Assembly (NCBI GenBank): GCA_964625225.1
Contig: CAZVAR010000001.1
Span: 32,191-96,190 of the forward strand
Direction of reading: 5' to 3'
From: CAZVAR01 sp964625225
Lineage (GTDB): Bacteria > Pseudomonadota > Alphaproteobacteria > JAJUGE01
DNA length: 64,000 nucleotides
Shown here: in pieces, positions 36,214 through 45,207 of the stretch
Layout of the letters: every line of letters begins with the position of its first letter
Position numbering within the stretch: position 1 is the stretch's first letter
The notes under the pieces: generated by a model
Seen by the model: the letters and a program-made list of their open reading frames with translations, nothing else
Database searches by the model: none
Told to the model about the DNA's origin: nothing
Position numbers and translations under genes: made by a program

Positions 36214-36759
36214 ATGGTGTTGATTCCGAGACGGGGCACGACCGGCACGACCGGTGTGCGAGCCCTCGAGACGGTGCGCGACATCGAGATCGGCCAAACC
36301 AAGACCATTCCCAACATCGTCCGCGACGGGTTCAAGATCCCCGGGGTCTCGCTCTCCGAGGAGGCGCTCCGCGACGTTCTGGTCACGCTTCCCGAACGCC
36401 GCGCGCGGATCGTGTCGCAGAGCATCCCGCCCGGCACCAAGGTGCCGCGGGGGATGGCGGTGGACCTCGTGCTGTCCGATCCTGGGCGGCTGCCGGGGCG
36501 CATCATCCGCAACGGCCATGTCGCCGTCGCCGATCGCACCCTGACCGAGCTGAGCGAGGCCTTTCTCGCCGACCGCACGGTGCTCGCCGCAGTCGCCCGC
36601 AACGAGACGGCGGCGACGCTCAGTCAGGACGAGCTGGCGGCGATCCGGGCGGCCGCCGAGCGCAACGATGTCGGCGTGACGGAGGACGATCCTTCGCGCA
36701 GCATGGAGGCGCTGTTCACGACGCTGCGCAATACCTACGCCTTCACCGGAGGCGGCTGA
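36214..36759 (+). CDS. PASTA-like accessory protein of the contractile system
   Basis: A 181-residue protein with an N-terminal Thr/Gly-rich start, a PASTA-like core (PNIVRDGFKIPGVSLSEE, then IVSQSIPPGTKVPRGMAVDL and VLS) and a helical C-terminus (LSEAFLADRTVLAAVARNET, LSQDELAAIRAAAERN). The SQSIPPGTKVPRG block is the typical second half of a PASTA repeat. Together with the preceding gene it gives the operon two PASTA-like proteins in a row. It could contact peptidoglycan or simply be a small structural module; no catalytic residue is visible. Confidence 0.55.
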   Translation: MVLIPRRGTTGTTGVRALETVRDIEIGQTKTIPNIVRDGFKIPGVSLSEEALRDVLVTLPERRARIVSQSIPPGTKVPRGMAVDLVLSDPGRLPGRIIRNGHVAVADRTLTELSEAFLADRTVLAAVARNETAATLSQDELAAIRAAAERNDVGVTEDDPSRSMEALFTTLRNTYAFTGGG

Positions 36760-36762
36760 TCC

Positions 36763-38400
36763 ATGGCCGCGCCGGGCCAAAGCATCCTCGGGGTCACGGT
36801 CTCGCAGCAGCAGCCGTTCCCCGTGATCGGCAATGTCGCCACTGCCATCAACCGGTTCGTGCTGACCGGTCTGACCGCATCCGGCGCAGCGCAGGCTGCG
36901 ACGGAGATCGACTTCCCTGCCGGCGCGCGGATCTCCAGGCTCACGGTGGAGGTCCGGGCGGCGCCGGCCGGGGGGCAGGCGCTGGCCGATGTGGCCGAGG
37001 TGCGGACCGCGCAAGGAGGCAGCACGACCTCGCGCGAGCTGGTGGTCGATTTCCAGACGCTGCGCACCGTCTCGGCCATCGGCAGTTCGAACATCGGAGA
37101 CGCGTTGCGGATCCGCTCCGTCACTCCTTGGCTCGGCACCCAGTTTGCCGACAGTCCGGCCTTCACGGTCGCGGCGGGTGACTCCGGGCTTGCGACCGTG
37201 AGTTTCACCGAGATCCAGACGGAGCGGCTGCTGATCGTGCTGGACGATGAGGTGGCCCCGGCCGAGTTCGCGGCGGAAACGGTGATCGAGCTGCCTTCCC
37301 CGCCGGCCGACCTCGATCTCACCGTCGCCGGCCGGTCCGCCTGGCGCCATGCCGGCGCGGTCCGGGCAGGGGCCGCCGGATGGTCCGACACGTACCGGCA
37401 GACCGTGGACGTGACCGCCGCCGCGCAGGCGGCGATCGACGCAGGGCTGACCAGCATTCCCGTCGTGCTCACCGCCGGTCTTCCCGGCGACCTCGACGTC
37501 GCCGTGGCGGAGAAGGAGTTCCTGCGCGTGCACCCGGTCGCGTTCACGGAGGGCCCGGCCCGGATCGTCGCTGCGACCGTCGAAGGCACGCACACCCTTC
37601 CCATCCCGGTGCCTGCCGAAGCGGCGGACTGGACGCTGCATCAACTGGTCGCGACCATCCAGGCGGAGACCGGCGAGGAGCGGATCTTTCCGGCGGTCGA
37701 GCCGGTGGTCTCCGGCGACTTCCTTCTGACCCTGGGGCCTGACCGGGCAGCGCTGCTGCGCGTGCCGGCCGAGTGGCTGGACCGGTTCGAGCTGGTCTCG
37801 GGCCTGCGCGTTCCGCTCACCGTCGGCGCCGAGGGCGCAGAGATCGGCGGCCTGGTGCAGGAGGATGCCGGCGGTGAGCCGCAGGCGCCGCTGCCGGCCG
37901 CTGTGCTCGGGCCGGTCCCGATCGGGCCGGCCGGCCCCGGCGCCGCCCCGGCTTTCGTCACTTTGCCGCTGGCACGACCGATCGAGCCTCCGGCCGGTCG
38001 GCCGCTCTGGTTCGCACTGCATGTCGCGCGCGGGCAGGTGACGCTGCCGCTCGCCTCGCCGGACGGCACGCCGGCGGTCGCCGTACGCACCGGCCCGCCC
38101 GGCGGACCGTACCGGCCGCTGCCGATCCTTCCCGATGCCGCGCCGGCCGGGCTCGGCGGCGTGGCCCATCTGGTCGGGACGCCGCCGGGCGCGGCTCCCG
38201 TTCCCGCCCTGGAAATCGTAACCGGCGAGGATCTGCCGAACGGGGCGGTGACGCCCAGCCGCGACGGGGTGGTGGCGCTGCTCGACCTGGGCGGCACGCC
38301 CGGCCCCGCCGACGGCGAACTGGCAGTCCCCCTGATCAGCCACGTGCTGGCCGATTTCGCCTTCCGGGACGTGCGGGTCCTCTACGAGACCGGGGATTAG
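36763..38400 (+). CDS. large beta-rich protein of the contractile system, unknown family
   Basis: A 545-residue protein without recognised family. It is predicted to be mostly beta-sandwich: ARISRLTVEVRAAPAGG, ELVVDFQTLRTVSAIGSS, FTEIQTERLLIVLDDEV, then a Pro/Ala-rich linker around 385-420 and further strands (PLWFALHVARGQVTLPLAS). A WRHAGAVRAGAAGW segment occurs at about 195-208. It has no signal peptide or membrane span. Its place between baseplate genes and the collagen-like protein suggests a fibre-base or cargo-binding role. It starts three bases after the previous stop. Confidence 0.5.
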   Translation: MAAPGQSILGVTVSQQQPFPVIGNVATAINRFVLTGLTASGAAQAATEIDFPAGARISRLTVEVRAAPAGGQALADVAEVRTAQGGSTTSRELVVDFQTLRTVSAIGSSNIGDALRIRSVTPWLGTQFADSPAFTVAAGDSGLATVSFTEIQTERLLIVLDDEVAPAEFAAETVIELPSPPADLDLTVAGRSAWRHAGAVRAGAAGWSDTYRQTVDVTAAAQAAIDAGLTSIPVVLTAGLPGDLDVAVAEKEFLRVHPVAFTEGPARIVAATVEGTHTLPIPVPAEAADWTLHQLVATIQAETGEERIFPAVEPVVSGDFLLTLGPDRAALLRVPAEWLDRFELVSGLRVPLTVGAEGAEIGGLVQEDAGGEPQAPLPAAVLGPVPIGPAGPGAAPAFVTLPLARPIEPPAGRPLWFALHVARGQVTLPLASPDGTPAVAVRTGPPGGPYRPLPILPDAAPAGLGGVAHLVGTPPGAAPVPALEIVTGEDLPNGAVTPSRDGVVALLDLGGTPGPADGELAVPLISHVLADFAFRDVRVLYETGD

Positions 38401-38412
38401 CGAGGCGGCGCG

Positions 38413-39780
38413 ATGACCGAAGACGCCAGGAGCCATTTCGTCGACGGGCTGCGGGTCACGCCGACGCACCTCAACCACCTCCAGGCGTCGCTGCAGCAGG
38501 CGGTCCGGGATTTGCGCACCGTGCTGGGGCTGGGCCGGATCGGCTACGGGCTGCGGCTGCAGGCGGCCGAGGACGGCAGTGCGGTGACGCTGACCCCGGG
38601 CGTCGGCTTCACGCGCGGCGGCCTGCGGGTTGCTCTCCCCGACGCGACCCCGCTGACGCTGCCGGAGGGCGACGGCCCGTTCCAGGTGATTCTGCGGGCC
38701 CGCAACATCGACAGCCCGGCGGCCCGGGTCGACGACACGCCCACCATCATCCTCGCCGCGACCGACGTCGAAATCCTGGCGGCCGAGGCGCCGCCGCCGG
38801 ATGCCGACGCGCTGCCGGTCGGGACGATCGCGCGGGGCGAGGACGGCGCCCTCACGGCGACGCAGGACACGTCGCTGTTCCTCGTTCCGGCCGCGCACGG
38901 CCACAGCGGCGAGCACTATCAGGATAGCGACGGCTTCTGGCGTTTCGACGGCGTGCGCCTGACCGCGGCGGAGGACGAGGAGCAGCCCGGCCCTCCGGGA
39001 CCGCCCGGGCCGCCCGGGCCTCCAGGACCGGCAGGGCCGGCGGGTCCCGCCGGACCCCAGGGCGAGACCGGCCCGCCGGGTCCGCCCGGTCCCGCCGGCG
39101 CGGCGGGACCGCCGGGGCCACAGGGGCCGCCCGGCCCGGCCGGCGCGCCCGGCGAGGCAGGGCCTCCGGGTCCGCCGGGTCCTGTGGGGCCTGCCGGACC
39201 ACCCGGTCCCGCCGGTCCCCCCGGCGAACGCGGCGAACCCGGGCCGCGCGGCCCGGCCGGCGTGCGCGGCCCGGAGGGACCGCGGGGGCCGGCGGGCGAG
39301 GCCGGCTTCGCGCCCGATCTGGCGCGGCTCCGGGCCCTGTCCTGGCGGCCGGAGCAGCCGATCCCTCCGGAAGACCTGCCGGCGCTGCTCGGCAAGCTGG
39401 GGTTCGAGTTCGACCAGCCGCTCAGCCCCGAGATTCCTTCCGCCTTCCTGGAGACCCTGGTCCATACCCGGTTCCATCCGGTCGCGCCGCAACCGGTTCC
39501 GGCCGCGATCGTCGCCGGGCGCGTCCGGATCGACGACGCGGTCCTGACCTGGACGGCCGACCTCGACGGCGGCGGTATCGAGCGGCTGCTTGCACAGGTC
39601 AGGCAGACCGGCGCCACCTTCGTGATCGACCTCGCCTGCGACTATCTCACCGACCGGCGCGGGCGGCCCGTCTCGGGAAGCGCCGGGCCGCTGATGGGCC
39701 GCGCCGCGCCCGCCCTCCCCGGCGGCATCTTCCGGACCTGGATCCTGGTCCGCCCGAACGCGGGACCGCCCGACCGATGA
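38413..39780 (+). CDS. collagen-like fibre protein of the contractile system
   Basis: A 455-residue protein in three parts: a globular N-terminal domain (1-190) with HFVDGLRVTPTHLNHLQ, an uninterrupted collagen-like region of 35 Gly-X-Y triplets (about 193-297), and a globular C-terminal domain (300-455). The triplets are mostly GPP, GPA and GPQ, and include GER, GEP and GPR, which stabilise bacterial collagens lacking hydroxyproline. It would trimerise as a rigid rod about 30 nm long (0.86 nm per triplet), with the N-terminal part on the baseplate and the C-terminal part at the tip as receptor-binding head. The stop overlaps the next start by ATGA. Confidence 0.72.
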   Translation: MTEDARSHFVDGLRVTPTHLNHLQASLQQAVRDLRTVLGLGRIGYGLRLQAAEDGSAVTLTPGVGFTRGGLRVALPDATPLTLPEGDGPFQVILRARNIDSPAARVDDTPTIILAATDVEILAAEAPPPDADALPVGTIARGEDGALTATQDTSLFLVPAAHGHSGEHYQDSDGFWRFDGVRLTAAEDEEQPGPPGPPGPPGPPGPAGPAGPAGPQGETGPPGPPGPAGAAGPPGPQGPPGPAGAPGEAGPPGPPGPVGPAGPPGPAGPPGERGEPGPRGPAGVRGPEGPRGPAGEAGFAPDLARLRALSWRPEQPIPPEDLPALLGKLGFEFDQPLSPEIPSAFLETLVHTRFHPVAPQPVPAAIVAGRVRIDDAVLTWTADLDGGGIERLLAQVRQTGATFVIDLACDYLTDRRGRPVSGSAGPLMGRAAPALPGGIFRTWILVRPNAGPPDR

Positions 39781-42700
39781 GCAATGGCGACCTCACCCGG
39801 CCCGAGCCGCTGGTCCGCATCGACCGCTTCGAGGCGCCGATGTCGGACAAGCGCGCCTGGGAGCGCTACAATCAGGGCCTTCCGGTCGTGCGCTTCGACC
39901 CGCTGGCCCCCGACGAGCTGCACCGGCTCGCCGCGACGATCAACGTCGAGTTCCCCGGCCAGGCGGCGGTCAACGCGCCGCTCGCCAGCGGCCGGCAGGC
40001 GACGCCGGGCCAGCACAACTGGATCCCGACCGGCCCCCGCAACGTCGGCGGTCGCGTGCGGGCGCTGGCGGTCGATCCGAACGACCCGAACATCCTCTAT
40101 GCCGGCCCGGCCTCCGGCGGCGTGCACAAATCGCTCGACAATGGCGAGACCTGGTTCCCGCTCTGGCACGACGAGCCCTCGCTGGCGATGGGCGCGATCG
40201 CGGTGGCGCCCAGCAACGGCAACGTCGTCTATGTCGGCACCGGCGAGATTCTGACCGGCGGCGGCGAGGACATTCCGGGCGCCGGCATCGCCCGTTCCGA
40301 CGACGGCGGGAGAAACTGGACCGCGCCGGTGCTGCCGGCGAGCGGGACCAATCGTCTGACCAAGGTCGAAGCGCTCGCGGTCCACCCCACGGACCCGAAC
40401 ATCTGCTGGGCGGTGGGACCGGCCGGCGCGTTCCGGACCATGAACGGCGGTGCCGCCTGGGATGCCTTCGACCCCGGCGTCTATTACTCGGACGTCGCCT
40501 GGTCGCCCGACGCGAACCGCGTCTTCTTCGTGCGCGCGACGACGGTCTACACGCCGCCCCCGAACCCGGCCAATCCGCCCGGCCCGGGCAATGCGGACAG
40601 CGCCGAGGCGTTCGTGCTGCGGATCGACAATGCCGCGGATCCGACCGTGGCCAACGTCGCCGCTTCCTTCGCCGCCGCCAACAGCCGCTCGCGGCCGTTC
40701 GTGGAAAGCCCTGCGATCAATCGCAACAACCGCACCGTCTGGCCGGCGCGCGGCAAGTTCGCGCAGTGCCGCGGTACGCCGGCGATCGCCTATGTCCGTC
40801 TGGTCAACGCTCAGGACGATCATGTCGGCATCTGGCGCACGAACAATGCGATGGCCGCCAACGCGGCGGCGATCGTCTGGCGCCGGCTTCCTGATCACGG
40901 CGATTGGGCGCAGGAGGGCCAGGGCACCTACAATTTGTCGCTCGCGGTGGACCCGACCGACCCCTCCAACGTCGTGACCGGCATGGTCGAGCTGTATCTC
41001 TCGCGCAATGCCGATGCGACGCCGGTGGCCAACGTGACCTGGCTGCGCGCGATGGCGTGGGAGCTCTACAGCATCGACCGCGCCCATCACGCCGATAACC
41101 ACCAGGCCTTGTTCGTGCCGCAGCCGGGCGCGCCGGCGGGAACGCCGCCCGCCCTCTGGGTCGCCAATGACGGCGGCATCTCCCGCAGCCTCGACTGGCA
41201 CAGCGGGGCCGCCTACAGCGACCAGTTCGATGCCGCCGGGGCCTACCAGCCGGTCGTGCTGCCGCTGCCGGCGAACGTGATGACATGGCGCAAGCGCAGC
41301 CACGGCATCAGCGCCTCGCAAATGTACGACCTGACCCAGAGCCCGCTCCTGCCGACCATGGCCGCCTGCGGCTTTCAGGACAACGGCGTCTATGTGACGA
41401 CGGGCGGCGACACCTGGCACTTCGTGCTCGGCGCCGACGGCGGCTTCGTCGCCTTCGACCCGACCGACCCGTACCGCTTCCTCGCCACCTGGCAGAGCGG
41501 GATCAGCGAGGTGTTCTTCGCCGGGCGGATCGGCGACCGGCTCCCGCCGGCCGGCTTCTTCGTCCAGACCTTCCTCTGGCCGCGCGAGGTGGCGCTCGGT
41601 TTCCTGCCCAACGATTTTCCCCGCTTCGTCGCGGACACGGTGCACCACCCGCAGCGGCCGCACCGGATCCTCAACACCCGTGGAAACCGGCTCTACGGCA
41701 CTCGCGACGGCGAGACCTGGGCGCCCGAGCCGGTCGGCCGCTGCATCGAGCTGCAATATCAGCCCGCTCCTCCGGCCGCGCAGGCCCGAATCGACGTGCT
41801 GCCGACCCCCGGCGCATTGCGGCTCGGGTTCCGGCCGCAGAGCAATGTCAGCCGCCCGCCGGGCGGGCGGCCGCCGGTCGCCCGCGCCCACGGCACCTTG
41901 GCGGAGCCCTTCGCCCTCAACGCCGGCGACGAGTTGCATTTCCAGCTCGACGGCGGGCCGACGCAGCGGGTGCGCTTCGTCGCCGGTGCGATCATCCCCG
42001 ACCTCGCCCGCGCGACGGCGGCGCAGGTCGCCGAGTTCATTCGCAGCCAGGGGATTGCCGGCGTCGCGGCGTGGCCACGCTTTCCTGCGCCCGGGCGGGT
42101 CGAGCTGACCACGACCACGCGCGGCGCCGGCTCCAGCCTGGCGCTCGGCGGCAGCGCCGCCGCGCTGCTCGGGGCCGAGGCGCGCACCTACAACGGCGCG
42201 GCCGATCAGCCGGCCTCGGTCGTCTTCTGGGTCGCCGGGGTCGACCTGCGGCCGCCGGTCGCCGGCCCGCATACGCTCACGATCCGGGTCGACGGCGGCG
42301 CCGTGCGAACCGTCACCTTCAACGCCGCCAGCTTCGCCGACCTCACCAACGTCGCCGCGGCCGAGTTGGCGGCCGCCATCAATGCGGCGCTGGCCGGCGA
42401 TGCCGCGGTCGCCCTCCCCTTCGACATGACCAAGGCGGTGCTGCTCACCCCGACCGGAGGCGGCAATCTGACCATCGGCGGGACAGCCCTGCCGCAGCTC
42501 GGTCAGGCACCCGGCGGGCCGTTCGTCGCGGTCCGCTTCTTCGACCCGCGCGGGCGGCCGAACACCAACGCCTTCAACTTGAGTCCCGTCGTGCCCGGCA
42601 CGCCGCTGACCTTGACGCTGAACGACGGGGTCAATCCGGTCCTGGCCGTCAACTTCGTCACCGGACCGGATCTCGCGGCTTTGACTGGGGTCACGGTGGA

Positions 42701-45203
42701 CGAGGTCGTCCGCATCATCCGGGCGGCGATCGCCGGGGCGGCCGCCATCAACATCCGCTGCGACATCGAGCTGTGGCCGGGCATCGGCGAGCCGACCGAG
42801 ATTGCCTATGGCGAGGACCATCCCGATACGGTGATGGTCGGCGGCGGCGACGGCAGCCTCTATCGCAGCGTCGACGACGGCCGGACCTGGCAGGACGTGA
42901 CCGACCGCGCCGCCTGGCTGCACGACCGGCCGGTCGAGGCGATCGCGATCGATCCGCGCGACCATCGGACCGCCTATGTCGGCCTGCTCGGTCAGTCGAA
43001 GGGCGCCGCCGATCCCGGCTTTCTGTTCAAGACCGACGACGGGGGCGGAAACTGGGCGCATATCGGCGCCGGCGGTACCGGCGTGCGCGACGGCGCCGGC
43101 GCCCTGGTCGGCATCCATGCGATCGAGATCGATTCGGGCGACCCCGATCAGGTCTTCGTCGCGACCGATGTCGGCGTGTTCCGCAGCAGCGATGCCGGCG
43201 CGACCTGGGCGCCGTTCAACGAAGGGCTGCCCAACGTCTTCATCCGCGATCTCGCCTTCGCCAAGGCTACCCGGACGCTGCGTGCGGGGGCCTGGGGCCG
43301 CGGGACCTACGCCCGGCACGTCGGCACCCGGCCGCACCGCGACGTGGCGCTCTATCTCCGTACCAGCCTGCTCGACGACGGCAGCGGCCGTCCGGTCCCG
43401 TCCGGGGCCGATGCGCTNNNNNNNNNNNNNNNCCTGCCGCGCGAGGTCGGGCCGTTCGAGAGTCCCGACATCAAGGTGAGCCCGGTCCGGCCGGCCGGCA
43501 TCGGCCCGGACGAGCATGTGGACGGCGTCGAGTTCGACGAGGACATCGCGCATTCGGAGCCGGCGCCGGGTCCCTCGCATGTCTATGTGCAGGTCCACAA
43601 TCGTGGCGTCGTCGCGGCGACCGGGACACGCCTGGTCGCGATCTGGGCACCGGCCGACGGCGGCATCCCGCCGCTCGATTCCGGCTTCTGGGCGAGCTTC
43701 GCGGCCGGCGGCGCGCTGACGCTCGGCCCCTGGACGCTGATCGGCGACTTCACCTTCATCGACAACCCGCCTGGCCTCGGCCGCGATCGCGTCACGGTCG
43801 GCTATCCGCGCGTCCACACGTTCGACTATGACTGGCCGGCGGCGGTCGGCACGGTGCGCGAGATCGCCATTCTGGGGCTCGCGCACGATCCGCAGGATCC
43901 GCTCGACACGGCCGAAACCGACGTGCAGCGGCTGCTCGACACGGAGACCAAGGTCGCGTGCCGCGTCACCCGCACGACCGGCCCGGCGGACCGCAGTTTC
44001 GTGCGGTTCCAGAGTCTGGGCGCGCCCACCTTCGTGCTCGGCGCGCCCACCGGCGGAATGCCCGATGCCCGCGCCAATCTCGGGCTGCCGTTGGCCGCCG
44101 CCGCGGTCAGCGACGTGATGGGCGGCGCCGGCCCCTATAATCTGAGCGCCGGGGCCCCGCAGGGGATCAATGTCGCGGCGACCTATTCGGTCACGATCAC
44201 CTTCGCGCAGGGGGCGGCGGTCGGGGCGGCCAATCTCGCCGCCGTCACCAATGCGGAGGCGGCGGCCGTCCTCGTCCACGCCTTCCGCGAGCACGACATT
44301 CCGCTGACCGCGTTCGCCGGAACCGACGGCGCCGGGAATCCCCGCTTCCGCATCCAGGTCCCGAACCTGCCGCTGGTCGCCAATCCACCGCTCTTCCGGA
44401 TCACCGGCGGCTCGGCCATGGCGGCGCTGGGGCTGGCGGCGGCGCCGGCGCCGGGCATCACCGGCGTCAACAGCGGCGTCGCCCCCTTCAACCTGACCGC
44501 GGCGGCCGGAGTGGCACAGCCGGCGACGCTGACGCTGACGATGGTCGTGCAGGCCGACATCGCGCTCGCTCAGGGGGCCACCGACATTCCGAACCTCGCC
44601 GCCGCCTCGCCCACGGACGTGGCGAGGACGGTGAACCGGCAGCTCCTGCGCAACTTCCTCCCGGTCGTCTGCCGCGTCGGCGGCGTGCTGCCGCGCGTCC
44701 GCCGCTCGCCGACCGGCGCCGGCGAGACGCTGCTCCGCGTCGGCGGCGGCCATCTCGCGGATCTGGTGGTCGAGGCCGCGGCCGTGGCGCCCGGCCCGGG
44801 CCGGGACGCACTGTTCGAGCTGCTCCGGACCTACGGCCAGGACCAGCTCACGCCCTCACAGGACAATTTCCTTTATCTTCGCGTCCACAACGAGGGCGGC
44901 GCGGATCATCTCGGCGCCCGACTGCGACTGTTCCGCCTCGATCTAGCGGCACAGCCCATCACCACGCACGCCATCGGCGGCGGGGCCAAAGCCGTCAACT
45001 GCCCCGCCGCGGCCAGCGCGATCGAGGAATTCGTCTGGAACCCGGGCGCGATCGCGGCGGGCACCCACGAGATCGTGCTCGCGGTCGCCGACGACCCGGC
45101 GATTCCGCTCGACGTGCCTGCGGACTTCCCCGATTTCGACGCGGTCGAGGCGTTCTGCGCGCGCCACCCGGGGGCGGCCTACCGCGTGCTCACCGCGGCC
45201 TGA
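39777..45203 (+). CDS. giant BNR/sortilin-like beta-propeller protein with internal repeats
   Basis: At 1808 residues the largest product of the operon. Residues about 79-190, 505-590 and 1011-1182 carry BNR/sortilin-type repeats with typical turns such as SLDNGETWFPLW, SDDGGRNW, SVDDGRTWQDV and SSDAGATWAPF. A second module, TLTIRVDGG-like strands then a helix containing AAELAAAINAAL, recurs five times at about 711-807, 831-909, 943-1001, 1465-1558 and 1581-1670. CARDB-like strands HVYVQVHNRG and NFLYLRVHNEG occur near 1268 and 1698. No signal peptide. It is a candidate receptor-binding fibre, or a cargo. The 15-N run at 43418-43432 keeps the frame. Confidence 0.65.
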   Translation: MSNGDLTRPEPLVRIDRFEAPMSDKRAWERYNQGLPVVRFDPLAPDELHRLAATINVEFPGQAAVNAPLASGRQATPGQHNWIPTGPRNVGGRVRALAVDPNDPNILYAGPASGGVHKSLDNGETWFPLWHDEPSLAMGAIAVAPSNGNVVYVGTGEILTGGGEDIPGAGIARSDDGGRNWTAPVLPASGTNRLTKVEALAVHPTDPNICWAVGPAGAFRTMNGGAAWDAFDPGVYYSDVAWSPDANRVFFVRATTVYTPPPNPANPPGPGNADSAEAFVLRIDNAADPTVANVAASFAAANSRSRPFVESPAINRNNRTVWPARGKFAQCRGTPAIAYVRLVNAQDDHVGIWRTNNAMAANAAAIVWRRLPDHGDWAQEGQGTYNLSLAVDPTDPSNVVTGMVELYLSRNADATPVANVTWLRAMAWELYSIDRAHHADNHQALFVPQPGAPAGTPPALWVANDGGISRSLDWHSGAAYSDQFDAAGAYQPVVLPLPANVMTWRKRSHGISASQMYDLTQSPLLPTMAACGFQDNGVYVTTGGDTWHFVLGADGGFVAFDPTDPYRFLATWQSGISEVFFAGRIGDRLPPAGFFVQTFLWPREVALGFLPNDFPRFVADTVHHPQRPHRILNTRGNRLYGTRDGETWAPEPVGRCIELQYQPAPPAAQARIDVLPTPGALRLGFRPQSNVSRPPGGRPPVARAHGTLAEPFALNAGDELHFQLDGGPTQRVRFVAGAIIPDLARATAAQVAEFIRSQGIAGVAAWPRFPAPGRVELTTTTRGAGSSLALGGSAAALLGAEARTYNGAADQPASVVFWVAGVDLRPPVAGPHTLTIRVDGGAVRTVTFNAASFADLTNVAAAELAAAINAALAGDAAVALPFDMTKAVLLTPTGGGNLTIGGTALPQLGQAPGGPFVAVRFFDPRGRPNTNAFNLSPVVPGTPLTLTLNDGVNPVLAVNFVTGPDLAALTGVTVDEVVRIIRAAIAGAAAINIRCDIELWPGIGEPTEIAYGEDHPDTVMVGGGDGSLYRSVDDGRTWQDVTDRAAWLHDRPVEAIAIDPRDHRTAYVGLLGQSKGAADPGFLFKTDDGGGNWAHIGAGGTGVRDGAGALVGIHAIEIDSGDPDQVFVATDVGVFRSSDAGATWAPFNEGLPNVFIRDLAFAKATRTLRAGAWGRGTYARHVGTRPHRDVALYLRTSLLDDGSGRPVPSGADAXXXXXXLPREVGPFESPDIKVSPVRPAGIGPDEHVDGVEFDEDIAHSEPAPGPSHVYVQVHNRGVVAATGTRLVAIWAPADGGIPPLDSGFWASFAAGGALTLGPWTLIGDFTFIDNPPGLGRDRVTVGYPRVHTFDYDWPAAVGTVREIAILGLAHDPQDPLDTAETDVQRLLDTETKVACRVTRTTGPADRSFVRFQSLGAPTFVLGAPTGGMPDARANLGLPLAAAAVSDVMGGAGPYNLSAGAPQGINVAATYSVTITFAQGAAVGAANLAAVTNAEAAAVLVHAFREHDIPLTAFAGTDGAGNPRFRIQVPNLPLVANPPLFRITGGSAMAALGLAAAPAPGITGVNSGVAPFNLTAAAGVAQPATLTLTMVVQADIALAQGATDIPNLAAASPTDVARTVNRQLLRNFLPVVCRVGGVLPRVRRSPTGAGETLLRVGGGHLADLVVEAAAVAPGPGRDALFELLRTYGQDQLTPSQDNFLYLRVHNEGGADHLGARLRLFRLDLAAQPITTHAIGGGAKAVNCPAAASAIEEFVWNPGAIAAGTHEIVLAVADDPAIPLDVPADFPDFDAVEAFCARHPGAAYRVLTAA
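43418..43432. other. assembly gap, 15 N, inside the BNR-repeat gene
   Basis: Fifteen N interrupt codons about 1214-1219 of the 1808-residue protein. Because 15 is a multiple of three, the flanking frame stays open, so the gap probably reflects low-confidence bases rather than a real break. Confidence 0.95.
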
Positions 45204-45207
45204 CGGA

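Noticed and set aside
35725..39492. 1255-codon minus-strand open frame with collagen-like GPGG-type runs
   Set aside because: The complement of Gly-Pro codons again gives Gly/Pro-rich codons, so the collagen look is an echo of the plus-strand fibre gene.
39642..44753. 1703-codon open frame on the minus strand opposite the BNR-repeat gene
   Set aside because: It is the GC-rich complement of a clear plus-strand gene; translation is Arg/Gly-rich without any recognisable motif.
18783..45203. Prophage
   Set aside because: No capsid, portal, terminase, integrase, lysis or replication gene and no att-like repeats; all genes are for tail or accessory parts.
18783..45203. Type VI secretion system
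   Set aside because: No TssJ/L/M, ClpV or TssA-type genes; hub and spike are separate gpD and gpV-like genes and the sheath is the single-gene phage/CIS type, not TssB/TssC.
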